DNA of 64,000 nt from Corynebacterium kroppenstedtii DSM 44385 (GTDB lineage: Bacteria > Actinomycetota > Actinomycetes > Mycobacteriales > Mycobacteriaceae). The DNA lies in the NCBI RefSeq assembly GCF_000023145.1, contig NC_012704.1, positions 1,860,001 to 1,924,000 on the forward strand. Reading direction: 5' to 3'. The notes under the pieces were generated by a model, which was not told the origin of the DNA, searched no databases, and saw only the letters and a program-made list of their open reading frames with translations. Numbering within the stretch: position 1 is the first letter of the stretch; the number at the start of each line of letters is the position of its first letter. This document shows positions 8,426 through 17,820 of this stretch, piece by piece. A program made the translations under genes and the position numbers.

Positions 8426-9952
8426 TTGGCGGCAACACATAGTCGCGCACTGTTCGCCATCATCGCAGCCGCCGTGCTGGTGGCGTCGGCAATGACTTTG
8501 ATACCACGCACGGCCCAGGCCGGAAGCCAACAGGAACCGGCCTCCATCACCGCCCGAGAGCACATCGGGCAAAGCGGAAAATGGTACACCGACGGCAACG
8601 GCCGCGCGGTCCTTACCCAGGGCGTCAACATGGTGTACAAACACCCGCCGTACACCGCCGAAGCCGGTAGCGTCAACGAGGACGACGCCGATTGGCTTGC
8701 CAAGGAAGGTTTTGACTCCGTCCGCCTGGGCATCATTTGGAAAGCCGTCGAGCCCGAACCGGGACAGTACGACGACGCATACCTGGACTCTATCGCGAAC
8801 ACTGTCAAGATGCTGAGCAAACGCGGCATCATGACGCTGATCGACGCCCACCAGGACATGTACAACGAGAAGTTCGAAGGCGAGTTCGCCCCTGACTGGG
8901 CGGTTATCGACGACGGTCTGCCGAGCCTGCTGAAAGTCGGCTTCCCGACGAACCAAGCGGTCAACATCGGCCTGATCCGCGCCTATGACAACTTCCTGAC
9001 GAATAAGCCCGGCCCCGGTGGCGTTGGCCTGCAAGAACGCTATGCTGCCATGTGGAAGCACGTCGCCGAGAAAATGGGGTCGCTACCAGGCATGATGGGG
9101 TACGACATCATGAATGAACCGTGGCCCGGCAGCGCATACCCGCTGTGCTACCTCGCTCTCGGCAATTGTGGGGCGGCCACCCAGCACCTCGACGCGCTCC
9201 ACCAAAAGGCCGCGGATTCCATCACCGCCGCGGACCCCCAGGCGATCGTTCACTACGAGCCCTACTCCATGTGGAACATGGGCTTCAACACTCGCCCGAC
9301 GGCACCACGCGTCCCGGCATCTGCAGGAACCGCGCTCAGCTGGCACGTGTACTGCCCCACCAACGCCATCGCTGGCACGTACACCGGATGCACCATCCCC
9401 GACGGCATCACTTTCGACAATGCCGACAAGGTGTCCGCTGCTAACAACTCGGCGACGCTGCTCTCCGAATTCGGCGCGACCGACGACGCCGACACCCTGC
9501 TCGGCGTCACCAACCTAGCCCGCCAGCACCTCACCGGATGGCAGTACTGGTCCTACTGCGGGTGTGACGATCCAACCACCCAAAACCAGAAGGAACAAGG
9601 CATTGTCGCTGATCCCACCGTTGGTGGGCCGGTCACTGCCGACGCTGTGAACAAGGACAAGCTCGCCATTGTTGCGGCACCTCACCTGCGTGCTGCTGCC
9701 GGTACGCCGACATCGACGCACTGGGATCCGAAGGCAAAAACCTACACGGCCAGCTGGACGACGGACCGCGTGGACGGCAAGGGAACGTTCGATAAGGACA
9801 TCACCAGCGAGGTTGTCGTTCCTACCGTGAACTACCCCAACGGGTTCAGCATCAATGTTGAAGGTGGGACGGCTGAGGTCGCTAAAGACGGCACGACGGT
9901 GCATGTCACGGCGCACGACAAGAACGTGCGGATCACGATCACACCGAAATAG
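8426..9952 (+). CDS. Secreted GH5 endoglycosylceramidase-like glycosidase
   Basis: 508 residues. The first possible start after the in-frame stop at 8366 is TTG 8426. It gives a good signal peptide (Arg7, hydrophobic 9-25, cleavage near AQA at 30-32). A GH5-type (beta/alpha)8 domain follows: VRLGIIWKAVEP, DAHQDM, the acid/base Glu in MNEP (residue 231) and the nucleophile Glu in LSEFG (about 348). The C-terminal 90 residues are a beta-sandwich-like domain typical of endoglycosylceramidases, which release the oligosaccharide from glycosphingolipids. In a skin- or mucosa-associated Corynebacterium this would act on host glycolipids (inference). The substrate is not provable from sequence. Confidence 0.87.
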   Translation: MAATHSRALFAIIAAAVLVASAMTLIPRTAQAGSQQEPASITAREHIGQSGKWYTDGNGRAVLTQGVNMVYKHPPYTAEAGSVNEDDADWLAKEGFDSVRLGIIWKAVEPEPGQYDDAYLDSIANTVKMLSKRGIMTLIDAHQDMYNEKFEGEFAPDWAVIDDGLPSLLKVGFPTNQAVNIGLIRAYDNFLTNKPGPGGVGLQERYAAMWKHVAEKMGSLPGMMGYDIMNEPWPGSAYPLCYLALGNCGAATQHLDALHQKAADSITAADPQAIVHYEPYSMWNMGFNTRPTAPRVPASAGTALSWHVYCPTNAIAGTYTGCTIPDGITFDNADKVSAANNSATLLSEFGATDDADTLLGVTNLARQHLTGWQYWSYCGCDDPTTQNQKEQGIVADPTVGGPVTADAVNKDKLAIVAAPHLRAAAGTPTSTHWDPKAKTYTASWTTDRVDGKGTFDKDITSEVVVPTVNYPNGFSINVEGGTAEVAKDGTTVHVTAHDKNVRITITPK

Positions 9953-10017
9953 TGTTGCGAGGTCGACGGGGCGCGGCCGGTTGTGATGACCTGGCAGGTC
10001 CAGATCACGCGGCCGGC

Positions 10018-10410
10018 CTACCCGGCCATCGCGTCCATCGACACGGCTAAGTACAGCACCACCAGGCCCACGCCGAAACAGAAAGCAACATCAAAGCGAC
10101 GAGACCGAACGGAGAGAACGCCCAAAGTTTCCGAATCGCACGTCGCGCGGGCGATGGCCAGCCACACCATGCTGGCCCCCATCACAAATGACCCCCGACG
10201 CCAGTGCTCGAACGCAACGAAGAGCGCGGCAACAGACATCCCGACCACAAAAAGGGCCACCACGATGCGCTGGTACACCAACGGGATCCGGGAGACGAAG
10301 TCCCCGTCGTGAGGATTCGACAGCATCGACTTCTGCGAGGTGGTCCCCCTCAGGTGGTCCCCCCACTTCACGTATGCGTCGGGAATGCGTGTCTTCCCAG
10401 TGCTACTCAT
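10018..10410 (-). CDS. DUF3017 membrane protein
   Basis: 130 residues with three hydrophobic segments (about 42-64, 72-92, 105-128) and basic loops; matches the small actinobacterial DUF3017 family of unknown function. Its ATG at 10410 overlaps the folD stop region, and folD-DUF3017 is a conserved pair in corynebacteria. It converges with the glycosidase. Confidence 0.85.
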   Translation of the reverse strand: MSSTGKTRIPDAYVKWGDHLRGTTSQKSMLSNPHDGDFVSRIPLVYQRIVVALFVVGMSVAALFVAFEHWRRGSFVMGASMVWLAIARATCDSETLGVLSVRSRRFDVAFCFGVGLVVLYLAVSMDAMAG

Positions 10411-11264
10411 TAAGCTATCCCCGCCAAACGCTCACCGCGTTCCACCACATTCGCCATCAGGAACGAACGGGTCATCGGCCCGACGCCCCCGGGGTTCGGG
10501 CTCACCCACGCTGCTTTATCCCACACATCGGGCGCAACATCGCCCGTCAGCTTGCCGTCGACACGAGAAACACCCACATCCAACACGGCGGCACCGGGCT
10601 TAATCATGTCCGCGGTCAACATGTGTGGTTTACCAGCTGCGGCAATAACGACGTCGGCCGCGCGAGTCTCGGCCACCACATCTTTCGTCCCGGTGTGACA
10701 CAGGGTCACCGTGCTGTTCTCGCTTCGACGGGTGAGCATCAAGCCGAGCGGTCGGCCGACGGTAATCCCCCTGCCGATAATGACGACTTTCGCACCATTG
10801 AGCTCCACGCCGAAACGTCGCAACAAATGAATGCAGCCATTGGGCGTACACGGCAGCGGGGCCGGCTCATTCAGCACCAGCTTCCCCAAGTTCACCGGAT
10901 GCAGGCCATCAGCGTCTTTCTCCGGGTCAATCTGCTCCAACACAGCGTTTTCGTCCAGGTGCTTCGGCAACGGGAGCTGAACAATATAGCCGGTGCAAGC
11001 ATCGTCGGCATTGAGCTCATCGATAACGGCAGAGAGGTCCTCCTGGGAAATATCCGACGGGAGGTCCTTACGAATGGAGCGGATGCCGATCTGCTCGCAG
11101 TCCTTGTGCTTCATGCGGACGTACGCTTGGCTGCCGGGATCATCACCAACCAGCACTGTGCCTAAACCCGGCTGGTAACCAGCATCTTTTAACGCTGCGA
11201 CACGACGGGTGAGATCCTCGATGATCTCCGAGCGGTACAAACGTCCATCAAGCGAAGAAGCCAT
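10410..11264 (-). CDS. folD: Bifunctional methylene-tetrahydrofolate dehydrogenase / cyclohydrolase
   Basis: 284 residues. Interconverts 5,10-methylene-, methenyl- and 10-formyl-tetrahydrofolate using NADP, supplying one-carbon units to purine and methionine synthesis. Visible FolD signatures: [14 protein letters not shown] with the catalytic Lys, [14 protein letters not shown], the PCTPNG motif and the dinucleotide site [17 protein letters not shown]. Full length for the family; start ATG 11264. It precedes DUF3017 with a one-base overlap. Confidence 0.96.
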   Translation of the reverse strand: MASSLDGRLYRSEIIEDLTRRVAALKDAGYQPGLGTVLVGDDPGSQAYVRMKHKDCEQIGIRSIRKDLPSDISQEDLSAVIDELNADDACTGYIVQLPLPKHLDENAVLEQIDPEKDADGLHPVNLGKLVLNEPAPLPCTPNGCIHLLRRFGVELNGAKVVIIGRGITVGRPLGLMLTRRSENSTVTLCHTGTKDVVAETRAADVVIAAAGKPHMLTADMIKPGAAVLDVGVSRVDGKLTGDVAPDVWDKAAWVSPNPGGVGPMTRSFLMANVVERGERLAGIA

Positions 11265-11426
11265 GCCGACAGTATAACGAACCCGCTTATTCTCGTTTCC
11301 GGATTCATTCTGGGAGCTCTTCGGGTTCTTTCCGGGTTCTTTCCGGGTGGAAAATACGGGTACGACGTAGGCGCTTTAGTTTTTCGCAGCGCTCAGGAGT
11401 TGCCCCCCGGTTGTGCAGCACTGTTG

Positions 11427-11813
11427 CTACGCACAGAGTCCGATGGTGATGAGAATGACGGCGAGCAGAGGGAGTGACCCCTGTTTGACGGCTGCACTGC
11501 GCTTGTCGGGTGACCATATCCACAAAACGAGCGCCGCAGCAAGCATCGACCCGACGCCGGCGAGGGCTAAGGCACCACCGACGGCCGTCGCCCCTGCGAC
11601 CAGGAAACCGAGGGCTACAAACACCTCGAAGGCGAGAAAGAGGTTATAAAATCCCTGGTTAAAGGCTAGTTCCTTTGTAGATACTGCTTCGTCTTCGCTC
11701 ATCCCGAATACTGATCGCGCGCGAGAACCAGTCCACGCCACCGACTCTAAATAAAAGATGAACACATGAAGGAGGGCCGCAAGAGCAGCAACAACTGCAC
11801 CTAAGAAGATCAT
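11427..11813 (-). CDS. DUF1304 family membrane protein
   Basis: 128 residues with four hydrophobic segments (about 2-22, 55-75, 77-96, 110-127) and the family-typical NQGFYNLFLA motif. Small integral membrane protein of unknown function. Stands alone on the minus strand, the last intact chromosomal gene before the prophage. Start ATG 11813; AAGAAGATC-type context and no overlapping neighbour. Confidence 0.85.
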   Translation of the reverse strand: MIFLGAVVAALAALLHVFIFYLESVAWTGSRARSVFGMSEDEAVSTKELAFNQGFYNLFLAFEVFVALGFLVAGATAVGGALALAGVGSMLAAALVLWIWSPDKRSAAVKQGSLPLLAVILITIGLCA

Positions 11814-11985
11814 GAGTGGATACTCTACTTAACGTCCCTAGCTAACGTGTCTGCAGATGTGGCAGGGCTGTCGTCATGCACGAGTTTCGTACTACACGGC
11901 GGACACACGCTGTCGATCGCACAATCCCGGCGCGAGCGGAATAGCGAGAGCGGTTAAGCCCTCGCCCGCTACTCCGCTTACCTCA

Positions 11986-12078
11986 CTACTTCAGTTCCTT
12001 AGAGCTCAGCCCCAGCTCGCGGCGGGCAACAACCAACTGCTGGATCTGCTGCGTTCCCTCGAAGATGTCCAGAATCTT
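11986..12078 (-). pseudogene. 3' end of an acyl-CoA dehydrogenase gene at the left prophage junction
   Basis: Thirty codons followed by a TAG stop. They read KILDIFEGTQQIQQLVVARR then ELGLSSKELK, the classic C-terminus of acyl-CoA dehydrogenases (DIFEGT-x-QIQ, VARREL). Immediately upstream of the Lys codon the frame meets TGA (12079-12081) and the similarity stops. This is what is left behind when a phage integrates in the 3' end of a host gene: the phage att site restores the gene's end at the other side. The integrase at 63708 is at the far end, so the 5' part of the gene should lie just right of the window. attL is therefore probably inside about 12,030-12,085; the core cannot be delimited without attR. 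Confidence 0.82.
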
Positions 12079-12179
12079 TCAGCTATTTTCATTTAACCTG
12101 CTACTTTGCCATATCTGCAGGTCAACGCGATTCGGTTAGTATGAGTATTACCGTTAATAGTGTGGCTACACGACCTCGT

Positions 12180-12211
12180 GCGGATTTTTTGCGGACTTTT
12201 TGCGGACTTTT
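12180..12211. repeat. Phased short direct repeats near attL, possible integrase arm sites
   Basis: GCGGA occurs at 12180, 12191 and 12202, each separated by exactly 11 bases, embedded in TTTTTGCGGACTTTT units. One helical turn of spacing within about 120 bases of the presumed attL suits arm-type sites for a tyrosine integrase or an accessory DNA-bending protein. This is inference from position and phasing only. Confidence 0.4.
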
Positions 12212-12370
12212 CCACCCCGTCACAGACCGAAAAAGACAAAAAAGGGGACTCGAACGCACAGTCAGAGCCACCCTCGCAACACCCCACAAATAAAAGAAAG
12301 GGCCCCAGGCTGAAAAACAACCCAGGGCCACAGTCCCCCCTAGCGCAGCTGCACTCCCAGCATAACACAC

Positions 12371-12398
12371 TATAATCGAACACGCATACGAATATAAT
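12371..12398 (+). promoter_or_regulatory. Candidate structural-operon promoter
   Basis: Perfect TATAAT hexamers at 12371-12376 and 12393-12398, with TCGAAC between them (12376-12381). The second lies about 22 bases upstream of the terminase ATG. No good -35 hexamer is evident, as is common for phage late promoters that need an activator. The TCGAAC element recurs upstream of other structural genes. Confidence 0.4.
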
Positions 12399-12420
12399 CC
12401 CATAGTCAGGAGGAAAACCT

Positions 12421-12885
12421 ATGCCAGGACGGGGACCAGCACCCAAAAACCCAAACGCACGTGCGAGAAGAAACGAACAAAACATTCCGCAACGGGAAAT
12501 CGTTGTCTCCTTTGTCCCCCAACCCGCACTCGAAGACATCTACGGAGACACCAACCCGGCAACACAACAACCCTGGACAGACCAAACACTCCAATTCTGG
12601 GACACCCTCGCCACCTTCCCACCACTTAAAACGCAAGGCCTCCAACAAACACAGTGGCTCGACCTTGCCCGCACCATGGTCATCGACGACGCTTTCAACC
12701 GAGGCGACACCCGACTAGGCCCAGAACGACGACTACAACTCGCCCAATACGGCATCACACCCGACAGCCTGGCACGCCACCGCATCACCATGGCCACCGC
12801 TGACGAAGCAGAAGACAAGCGCCGCGCCTCCCGCGCCGCCGCCGACGTCCGAGGCCGCTACCGCAGCCTGAAAGCAGTTGATTAA
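12421..12885 (+). CDS. Phage terminase small subunit
   Basis: 154 residues. The N-terminus MPGRGPAPKNPNARARRNEQ is characteristic of P27-like small terminase subunits of actinophages. It is followed by a helical core and an Ala/Arg-rich C-terminus. It recognises the packaging site and hands DNA to the large subunit. Ribosome site AGGAGG eight bases before ATG. The large subunit follows after 3 bases. Confidence 0.85.
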   Translation: MPGRGPAPKNPNARARRNEQNIPQREIVVSFVPQPALEDIYGDTNPATQQPWTDQTLQFWDTLATFPPLKTQGLQQTQWLDLARTMVIDDAFNRGDTRLGPERRLQLAQYGITPDSLARHRITMATADEAEDKRRASRAAADVRGRYRSLKAVD

Positions 12886-12888
12886 CCC

Positions 12889-14505
12889 ATGCCATTTAAA
12901 CCCAGCGAGGCCGGAGAATTCCCCTCTCTCGGGTGGGAATGCCTGGCCTGGATAGAGGAAAACCTCGCACAACCAGACTCCGCCGAATACAGGCCACTCA
13001 TCCTGACCCCAGACCAAGCCAACTTCCTCATCCACTACTACCGACTCGACCCGGAAACAGGACAGAGAACATACACCCGAGGAATATTCTCCCGCCCCAA
13101 AGGCTCCGGAAAATCCCCACTCATGGGCGCTATCGGAGCACTCGAAGCGCTCGGCCCCGTCTGCTTCGGCGGATGGGACGCAGCCGGACAACCAGTCGGA
13201 ATCCCCTGGTCTCACCACGTCACACCACGCATCCAATTCGCAGCTGTTAACGAAGACCAGTCAAAAAACGCCTACGGGCCACTCCTCGAAATGCTCCGTG
13301 ATGGGCCAGCAGTAAACAACTACGACATCGACCCCATGGAGAGTTTTATCGCTCTACCTCGCGGCCGCATAGAATTCATCACCTCCGGCGCTTTATCTAA
13401 GGAGGGTGGCAGGCCAGTGTGGGCGGCCCTCGATCAGACGGAATCATGGACACGCTCAAATGGTGGTGTCGCACTAGCCGACACTCTGCGACGCAACCTC
13501 GGAAAAGTGGGAGGACACTCCATTGAAACACCGAACGCATTCCGCCCCGGATCAGGCTCCGTAGCAGAGAAGACATTCCAGGCTGTCGAACTTGAAAAAC
13601 AGGGGCGGCTCAAGCGGGAAACCATCCTGGTCGACCACAGGGAAGCCCCCGCCGACACTGATCTTTCCGACCACGACTCCCTCTATCAAGGGCTGGTCTA
13701 TGCCTACGGGGACTCAGCACGAGATCGGGGAGGCTGGGTAGATATTGAACGGATTATTACTGAAATATGGGACCCGTCGACCGACCCGTCCGATTCCCGA
13801 CAGTTTTACCTTAACCAGATAGTGTCAGCCTCCGATTCGTACCTTTCTCACCTTGAGGTGGACGCCATCGAGGATCGTGGCAAAGCCATCCAGCCAGGCG
13901 ATAAGGTCGTGCTCGGTTTCGACGGATCACGAGGCCGTGTCCGAGGCAACGCTGACGCAACCGCCCTGGTGGGGATGCGCGTTTCGGACGGGCACCTTTT
14001 TGAAATTGCAGTGTGGCAATCACCAACTCCCCGTGATCCCACCTGGGAACCAGATGTCAAGCAAGTTGATGCGGTTGTTCGAGACTGCTTTGACCGATAC
14101 AAGGTGGTCGGCATGTACTGCGACCCGTCCGGGTGGACCGAGCATGTGTCAAGTTGGGAGGCGACGTTTTCACCGAAACTCAAGGTTCGCGCCACCTCGG
14201 ATCATCCTATGATGGCCTGGCCTCGGGGGAAGACAGCGGCTGTATACCAATCGTTGACCCAGTTTCGGCAGGCGGTTGTTCACCGTGAGATCAGCTATGA
14301 CGGTGGCGCTTATCTTCGGGCCCACTTGCTTAATGCGCGGCGGCGAGAAGTACGAACCGGATATTTGCTCTACAAATCATCTCCGGAATCTGCTGATAAA
14401 ATTGACGCAGCATATGCAGCGGTCATGGCCTATAAATGCTACCTTGACGCTGTGTCACGGGGGATGACGAAACATAAGAAGAGAAGGGGGTCGTTTGTCC
14501 TATGA
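12889..14505 (+). CDS. Phage terminase large subunit
   Basis: 538 residues; ATP-driven packaging motor and nuclease. Walker A variant SRPKGSGKS at about residues 68-76. The C-terminal RNase H-like nuclease starts with VVLGFDGSRGR near residue 345, with acidic residues in NADATALVGMR and later in DAVVRDCFD. Full length. The stop overlaps the portal ATG by four bases (ATGA). Confidence 0.93.
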   Translation: MPFKPSEAGEFPSLGWECLAWIEENLAQPDSAEYRPLILTPDQANFLIHYYRLDPETGQRTYTRGIFSRPKGSGKSPLMGAIGALEALGPVCFGGWDAAGQPVGIPWSHHVTPRIQFAAVNEDQSKNAYGPLLEMLRDGPAVNNYDIDPMESFIALPRGRIEFITSGALSKEGGRPVWAALDQTESWTRSNGGVALADTLRRNLGKVGGHSIETPNAFRPGSGSVAEKTFQAVELEKQGRLKRETILVDHREAPADTDLSDHDSLYQGLVYAYGDSARDRGGWVDIERIITEIWDPSTDPSDSRQFYLNQIVSASDSYLSHLEVDAIEDRGKAIQPGDKVVLGFDGSRGRVRGNADATALVGMRVSDGHLFEIAVWQSPTPRDPTWEPDVKQVDAVVRDCFDRYKVVGMYCDPSGWTEHVSSWEATFSPKLKVRATSDHPMMAWPRGKTAAVYQSLTQFRQAVVHREISYDGGAYLRAHLLNARRREVRTGYLLYKSSPESADKIDAAYAAVMAYKCYLDAVSRGMTKHKKRRGSFVL

Positions 14506-15980
14506 CCGGTGGACTAACGCAAACGGAAGACGACATTCTAAGCCTACTGAGCAGTCAGGTCGGATCACACCGAGCCAGCAACGAGCGGCTAGCCGCCTAC
14601 TATGACGGCACACACCGAGTCCGGCGAATCGGCGTAGCTGTGCCACGCACCCTCGGAGATATTGGGGTGGTATCAGGCTGGCCAGCAACCATCGTCGATA
14701 CCTATGGCGACTTGCTACGCATGGACGGCTTTATCTCCCCAGACTATCCCGACCAGATGCGCACCATCACCCGCCGGTTCAATGTTCCGCTGCGCGTCTC
14801 AGAAGCCATTTTAGACATGCTGATCTTTGGGCTAGGCCTACTTGCTGTCGAGCCGGACACGACGGGCCAAGTCCGACTGCGCTCCGTGTCGCCTATGTCC
14901 GGATCACTGTTGTGGGATGATGCCACCAATAGTCCAGTGGCTGGCTACCGACGGTCCGGGGTTGATTCACAAGGCTATTATCGCGAAGTCCTCTACCTAC
15001 GTGGGCAAATCGTCATCGTGCTGCAGGATACAACCCGGATTCAATCAGTCCAGAGATACCCCATCCCCGACAACGGGTTCCCCATGTTCAGGTTGCGCAA
15101 CAGGCTACGCACCTCCCACTGGTCAGGGCAATCAGAAATCACGCCAGCCGTGCAATATCTCACCGACGCAGCAGCTCGAACACTAGAAAACATGGAATAC
15201 AATTCCGAGTTCTATGCCTCACCTCAAAGGTGGGCTACGGGGGCCTCACCCGAAGACTTTGGTTACGACCCTGACGGCATGTCTGAATTTGACCGCGTTG
15301 AGATGGGGTGGCGCACGTCCATCGGCAAGATGCTCGTCCTCAATGGCGACGAGGACGACCAAAAGCAGCCCAGTGTCGGGCAATTTGCCTCCTCACCCCC
15401 GACCCCATTCATTGAACAGGTACGAGCCTATTCCCAGCTCATCGCCTCGGAATCGAAAATCCCGGCTCAGTACTTCGGATTCATGACGCAAAACCCGCCA
15501 TCGGGTGATTCCATCCGCGTGTGGAAAGAGCAGCTTATTCGCGCCTCAGAAATCAAAACCGAGCTGATGAACCCGGACTTGATTGCGCTCGCTCAGGTAC
15601 TAGCTTCGCTGACTGAATTTGATGATGAGGTGGATGCGGATCGGTTAGCCGATAACCTCGAGGTGGATTGGAGAGACCCGGCGACAGCGTCGAAAGCCGC
15701 AGATGCCGACTGGGCACTCAAACTCCTCTCCGCTGGTGTCCTCTCCCCTGATTCTCAGGTTTTGCTCGAAAACCTGCATTTCTCTGCTGCTGATCGTCTG
15801 CGAATTGAGCAGGAAAACCGGGGGAAGCGTCTCTCTGCTCTCGCGAAGGTCATGGCTGCATCCAAAAAGGACAGCGACCAATCCAGCTCCCCCAACGACA
15901 CCGAAGACGGGGCGACCGAAGCAGAACAAGCCCCCTCTCCCGATGAGAACGCCAGCCAAGACGCGAAAGAGGGAAGATAA
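14502..15980 (+). CDS. Phage portal protein (SPP1 gp6-like)
   Basis: 492 residues. Forms the dodecameric portal at one capsid vertex. It shows the SPP1-gp6-like layout: a helical N-terminus with HRASNERLAAYYDG, a central beta-rich part, a long helix region with SGDSIRVWKEQLIRASEIKTE, and an acidic, low-complexity C-terminal tail from about residue 455. Located directly after the large terminase and before the MuF-like gene, the canonical order. Confidence 0.9.
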   Translation: MTGGLTQTEDDILSLLSSQVGSHRASNERLAAYYDGTHRVRRIGVAVPRTLGDIGVVSGWPATIVDTYGDLLRMDGFISPDYPDQMRTITRRFNVPLRVSEAILDMLIFGLGLLAVEPDTTGQVRLRSVSPMSGSLLWDDATNSPVAGYRRSGVDSQGYYREVLYLRGQIVIVLQDTTRIQSVQRYPIPDNGFPMFRLRNRLRTSHWSGQSEITPAVQYLTDAAARTLENMEYNSEFYASPQRWATGASPEDFGYDPDGMSEFDRVEMGWRTSIGKMLVLNGDEDDQKQPSVGQFASSPPTPFIEQVRAYSQLIASESKIPAQYFGFMTQNPPSGDSIRVWKEQLIRASEIKTELMNPDLIALAQVLASLTEFDDEVDADRLADNLEVDWRDPATASKAADADWALKLLSAGVLSPDSQVLLENLHFSAADRLRIEQENRGKRLSALAKVMAASKKDSDQSSSPNDTEDGATEAEQAPSPDENASQDAKEGR

Positions 15981-16706
15981 ATGGCCACCGTGGATGTTGA
16001 ACACCCGTGGACATCGATTACCCCAGTGGTCGATCAGATTACGACGCTGGCCATTCGTGAACTCAACATGGAGGCCGCTACCATCCCGGACGTCACCGAC
16101 AACCCTTATGAGCAAAAAGACCTGTTACGGCAGCTAGCGCGGGAGACCATCGACGCCTATGGCCTATCAGTCACGGACGCGACAATGGCGTGGCTCGAGG
16201 AGCAAGAAGAATATATGGGAATGCGCCCGGTGGCGTGGGAGCCGAAGAAAGTTGATATTGATCGTGTGGAAGCCCGGATGGCCCATGACTTCGGACCGTT
16301 GTTCTTCGAAGAGGATGGGTATGCCACCACGGTGAAGAATTTGGGTTTTCTTGTCTCTGACGAGTTGTACGGTCGGCAGCGCAAGACGACGGAGTTGACG
16401 GCATGGAACGGTAATGGGGCGTGGGCTCGGGTGGCACATCCGGGTGCTTGTGCGTTTTGTATGTTGATGGCGTCACGCGGTTTTGCCTACAAAACGCGGG
16501 AAACCGCAGGCGGTGGTCATGCGGGGGCGCATTATCACGATCATTGTCGGTGTCTGGTGATTTGCAAGAAGCGAGGGAAGGTTGAGCTTCCTGACAGCAC
16601 GATTCGGGCTCAGAAGATTTATGCCGAGGGGCGGGAGCAGTCTCCTACTGGCAAGCCGGAGGATATTTTGTCATCTATGCGAAAAGTTGGGAATCTAAGC
16701 CATTGA
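15981..16706 (+). CDS. MuF-like minor capsid / head morphogenesis protein
   Basis: 241 residues. The C-terminal half carries the metal-binding pattern seen in MuF-like capsid proteins: AHPGACAFCMLMASRGF with two Cys, then HYHDHCRCLVI. It is made as a minor head protein associated with the portal in the procapsid. Starts one base after the portal stop. No toxin-like extension is fused to it. Confidence 0.82.
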   Translation: MATVDVEHPWTSITPVVDQITTLAIRELNMEAATIPDVTDNPYEQKDLLRQLARETIDAYGLSVTDATMAWLEEQEEYMGMRPVAWEPKKVDIDRVEARMAHDFGPLFFEEDGYATTVKNLGFLVSDELYGRQRKTTELTAWNGNGAWARVAHPGACAFCMLMASRGFAYKTRETAGGGHAGAHYHDHCRCLVICKKRGKVELPDSTIRAQKIYAEGREQSPTGKPEDILSSMRKVGNLSH

Positions 16707-16798
16707 ACGTATGTGCTAAAATGTGTGATGATTGCGGTACTGTCCGGAAGGGATGAATGCCATGATCGTAATTGACACAAGCACATAGAGGAGTAGCT
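16707..16798 (+). promoter_or_regulatory. Internal promoter-like segment before the scaffold gene
   Basis: Contains TTGAACGTATGT at 16705-16716 followed at once by a TAAAAT hexamer (about 16719-16724). The GAACGTATGT core is repeated upstream of the tail chaperone gene near 29315. Near 16740 there is also a short purine-rich stretch. The segment ends with AGAGGAG, the ribosome site for GTG 16799. Confidence 0.4.
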
Positions 16799-17362
16799 GT
16801 GACTGCACATGAGGGGGATCACTCCGATCAGGAGGCCGAAAAGGTCTCTGGAGTTGAGGACTCTGCATCCGAGGCCGAAAAGGCGGAGTCGAATTCAAGT
16901 TCTAGTGACTATCGACAAAAGTATGAGAAGATGCGCGCCCATTCCCGCACATGGGAAACACGGGCAGAGAAGTCGCTTGAGGAAGTCAAACACCTTACAG
17001 CCCAGCTTGACTCGTTGAAAGATGAGAACGGCAAGCTTGAGGAAACGGTGGAGGCACTTCGCTCACAATTGTCGGAGGCGACGAGCCAACTTGCTGAGGC
17101 GACGCGGCATCACGATCTGACAACGCGCATTGCAGATTTGGGCGGCAACATTGGTCAGCTCTTTGATTCGAAGCGCTTTTGTAAAGCAGTAGACGAGTTG
17201 GATCTTGATGCCGATGATGCAGACTCCACGCTGAAAACGCTCATCAAGCAGCACAGCACTGCTACCGCCCCTAGCTCGTCACTGACATGGGAGCAGCCCG
17301 GCCAGGGCATTTCGAAAGGTGAAGAGCTGTGGAATCGCCGTAAGGCACGTCGGGGGGCGTAA
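16799..17362 (+). CDS. Phage scaffolding protein
   Basis: 187 residues, very acidic and Ser-rich at the start, then a long coiled coil (about residues 50-115, RTWETRAEKSLEEVKHLTAQ onward), and a basic C-terminus ending in NRRKARRGA. This is the usual build of capsid scaffolds. GTG 16799 is chosen because AGAGGAG sits five bases upstream; an upstream TTG at 16772 lacks a site. Located just before the capsid genes, as expected. Confidence 0.83.
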   Translation: MTAHEGDHSDQEAEKVSGVEDSASEAEKAESNSSSSDYRQKYEKMRAHSRTWETRAEKSLEEVKHLTAQLDSLKDENGKLEETVEALRSQLSEATSQLAEATRHHDLTTRIADLGGNIGQLFDSKRFCKAVDELDLDADDADSTLKTLIKQHSTATAPSSSLTWEQPGQGISKGEELWNRRKARRGA

Positions 17363-17391
17363 CATCATTCATCAACTATTCGGGGGGAATT

Positions 17392-17820
17392 ATGCATATT
17401 CGGCCAACATTTGACCGGTATTCTCCTAGTGACCTGTCTTGGCTTGGTTCACGTCATGCTGTGGACAATGCGGAGACGGGAACATTGGGGGAAAAGACAA
17501 CCCATATTCGACGGGCAGTTTTACCGTCGGGCACCGCTTTGCACCGTGACGGCGACTACTGGCTTCCGGTGACATCGAAAACGCAGTCTGTGGACGGTTT
17601 TTTGCTCACTGACCAGGACAATGTTCCTGGAGAGGTTGTACCCATTGTGTGGCATGGCCGTATCCGCGTTGATCGTCTTCCAGATTCAAACAACCGCGTG
17701 AAAATCGCAGAATGCGATCATCCTGAGTTCACTTTCGTTCACGAGCCGTCCGATTCTCTATGGAATGAGGATGGCTCGACGAATTTTGATCAGGTCGGAT
17801 CACTGCGAGGTGATATTTAA
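17392..17820 (+). CDS. Probable head decoration / capsid-associated protein
   Basis: 142 residues, beta-rich, with segments such as AVLPSGTALHRDGDYWLPVT and TFVHEPSDSLW that resemble small head-decoration proteins encoded just before the major capsid gene. Gene order is the main argument. Ribosome site CGGGGGG upstream of ATG 17392. The stop overlaps the capsid start (TAATG). Confidence 0.6.
   Translation: MHIRPTFDRYSPSDLSWLGSRHAVDNAETGTLGEKTTHIRRAVLPSGTALHRDGDYWLPVTSKTQSVDGFLLTDQDNVPGEVVPIVWHGRIRVDRLPDSNNRVKIAECDHPEFTFVHEPSDSLWNEDGSTNFDQVGSLRGDI

Larger units (their letters stand above)
12097..12420. other. Left prophage arm between attL and terminase
   Basis: 324 bases without a convincing gene. 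Contents: a helically phased repeat at 12180-12211, a purine-rich tract, an imperfect hairpin built on GGCCC...GGGCC around 12300-12329, two TATAAT boxes at 12371-12376 and 12393-12398, and the strong ribosome site AGGAGG at 12408-12413 for the terminase small subunit. Confidence 0.5.

Noticed and set aside
12160..12375. Open frames in the left prophage arm
   Set aside because: The region shows phased repeats, hairpins and promoter boxes; none of the frames has a start with a ribosome site.
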